From NCBI GenBank assembly GCA_043738385.1, contig JAYUGL010000158.1, positions 1 through 32,129 on the forward strand: a stretch of 32,129 bases of DNA, in the 5' to 3' direction. A model generated the notes under the pieces. That model worked only from the letters and a program-made list of their open reading frames with translations. It had not been told where the DNA came from and did not search any database. The position numbers were made by a program, and so were the translations under genes. This document shows positions 31,662 to 32,129 of the stretch, piece after piece (within the stretch, counting starts at the first letter, position 1; the number at the start of each line of letters is the position of its first letter). Source of the DNA: JANYCD01 sp043738385. Its GTDB lineage: Bacteria; Pseudomonadota; Gammaproteobacteria; Burkholderiales; Rhodocyclaceae.

Positions 31662-32025
31662 GGCTCTTTGTCACCAGTGCTGCTGCGAGCATGGCTAAGC
31701 CGCCGACAATGGCAATAGCGCCAAACTCCAAGACCGACACGGCCACTCCAACACCGAATTTCGGATCTTGGTAGCCATAGGTAAGGTAGTAATGCGTGAA
31801 TGTGACTACCTCGCTGATTAAAACACCAATGACAAATGACAATGTGAGAAGCCCGATACGCAGGTTGTTTTTTACACCACTCAACGCCACAGCTATCAAG
31901 CCACTGGTTACCCCAATGATGGTCACAACCATAAGCGCGAATGGGATGCTGCCTTCGCGTGTCAGGCTGTAGGTGGCCAGAAGACAGGAAGCTCCGGCTA
32001 GAGTGTCAAGCGCGTATGGTTTCAT
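31612..32025 (-). CDS. Small multi-pass membrane protein, integron cassette gene
   Basis: This 137-residue protein has about four hydrophobic segments: residues 5-20, 27-49 (IPFALMVVTIIGVTSGLIAV), 56-74 (IGLLTLSFVIGVLISEVV) and 93-118. It is an inner-membrane protein of unknown function. The last 14 residues (RRSSGTPQKRGAP and flanks) are encoded by the attC site itself, so the native protein may have been longer or shorter before capture. The start codon lies four bases after the cassette boundary, leaving no room for a ribosome site, and overlaps the stop of a frame from the upstream cassette as ATGA. It is therefore probably translated by coupling. Confidence 0.7.
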   Translation of the reverse strand: MKPYALDTLAGASCLLATYSLTREGSIPFALMVVTIIGVTSGLIAVALSGVKNNLRIGLLTLSFVIGVLISEVVTFTHYYLTYGYQDPKFGVGVAVSVLEFGAIAIVGGLAMLAAALVTKSRITRRSSGTPQKRGAP

Positions 32026-32129
32026 GCCGTATAACGTGTAGCTAAGGGGCTGCGCGCTTTTGCGCAGTCCCGCTTGAGCGCTGGGTTAGGCTCTGGACTG
32101 CCAAATGGCGGGGTCTCTGCTGCCATGGA
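32022..32129 (-). CDS. C-terminal part of an upstream cassette gene, partial at the window edge
   Basis: The frame is open from the window edge for 35 codons and ends in TGA at 32022-32024. Its last 22 residues, NPALKRDCAKARSPLATRY and on, are translated from the attC site. This kind of attC-derived tail is common in cassette proteins whose own stop was lost or lies beyond the site (recalled). The body of the protein is outside the window, so it cannot be identified. Whether this frame is really the one used is uncertain. Confidence 0.4.
   Translation of the reverse strand, partial: SMAAETPPFGSPEPNPALKRDCAKARSPLATRYTA
32029..32091 (-). other. Integron attC site of the next cassette
   Basis: On the minus strand R'' is GCCTAAC (32085-32091) and R' is GTTATAC (32029-32035). 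Inner arms are CGCTCAAGCGGGACTGCGC and GCGCAGCCCCTTAGC around a short AAAAGC loop, the classic CAAG...CTTAG layout. It is 63 bp, like the site at 31599. The cassette it belongs to should begin with GTTAGGC beyond the window. Confidence 0.9.

Noticed and set aside
1..32129. CRISPR arrays, tRNA and rRNA genes
   Set aside because: No regularly spaced direct repeats and no tRNA cloverleaf or rRNA-like sequence were seen on either strand.

Overview
The window looks like chromosomal DNA of a high-GC proteobacterium. My best guess is a betaproteobacterium of the Rhodocyclales/Burkholderiales type. The reasons are the GC-rich coding, a five-subunit ketone carboxylase operon laid out like the acetophenone carboxylase genes of denitrifying Aromatoleum (recalled, not searched), REP-type palindromes, and an integron cassette array. 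The host assignment is inference.

Layout. (1) 1-2022: an AT-rich orphan gene (166-810, minus) and a short-chain dehydrogenase (962-1762, minus), facing away from the next block across an intergenic region with a palindrome and a 20-bp-spaced repeated site that looks like an operator. (2) 2023-6531: three related DUF7064/DUF7065-type proteins (lipocalin-like, CrtC/AttH-like). A REP-like palindromic element between the first and second is split by an IS110-family insertion sequence (3139-4336). Its 5' non-coding end folds on paper into a complete bridge RNA whose guides match both the split palindrome and the element's own ends. (3) 6713-12449: a tripartite RND efflux operon (adaptor, HAE1-type pump, outer-membrane channel). 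(4) 12669-28850: a same-strand catabolic operon with a five-subunit ATP-dependent ketone carboxylase (HyuA, small zinc subunit, HyuA, HyuB, fifth subunit with a probable 3' frameshift), an acyl-CoA ligase, a MaoC-type hydratase, a BadI/MenB-like crotonase, an acyl-CoA dehydrogenase, an Old Yellow Enzyme family reductase, a GMC oxidoreductase and an HSD10-like 3-hydroxyacyl-CoA dehydrogenase. (5) 29000-30786: a DUF899 protein, a HicB antitoxin with its hicA toxin broken by an in-frame stop, and a SnoaL-like protein flanked by direct repeats. (6) 30984-32129: integron cassettes on the minus strand with three attC sites. They carry a periplasmic Cu/Zn superoxide dismutase, a small membrane protein and the tail of a third cassette. 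No integrase is in the window; it would be expected to the right.

How the genes may work together (inference). Alcohol and enone redox enzymes (SDR, GMC, OYE) would deliver a ketone. The carboxylase would add CO2 next to the carbonyl, and the ligase would make the 2-oxo-acyl-CoA. The BadI-like enzyme would hydrolyse the carbon-carbon bond, and the dehydrogenase, hydratase and HSD10-like enzyme would continue beta-oxidation. With a cyclic (for example terpenoid) ketone this is an oxygen-independent ring-opening route. The efflux pump and the CrtC-like proteins fit a hydrophobic or isoprenoid substrate. The two strongest items are the readable bridge RNA and this carboxylation/ring-cleavage gene set.
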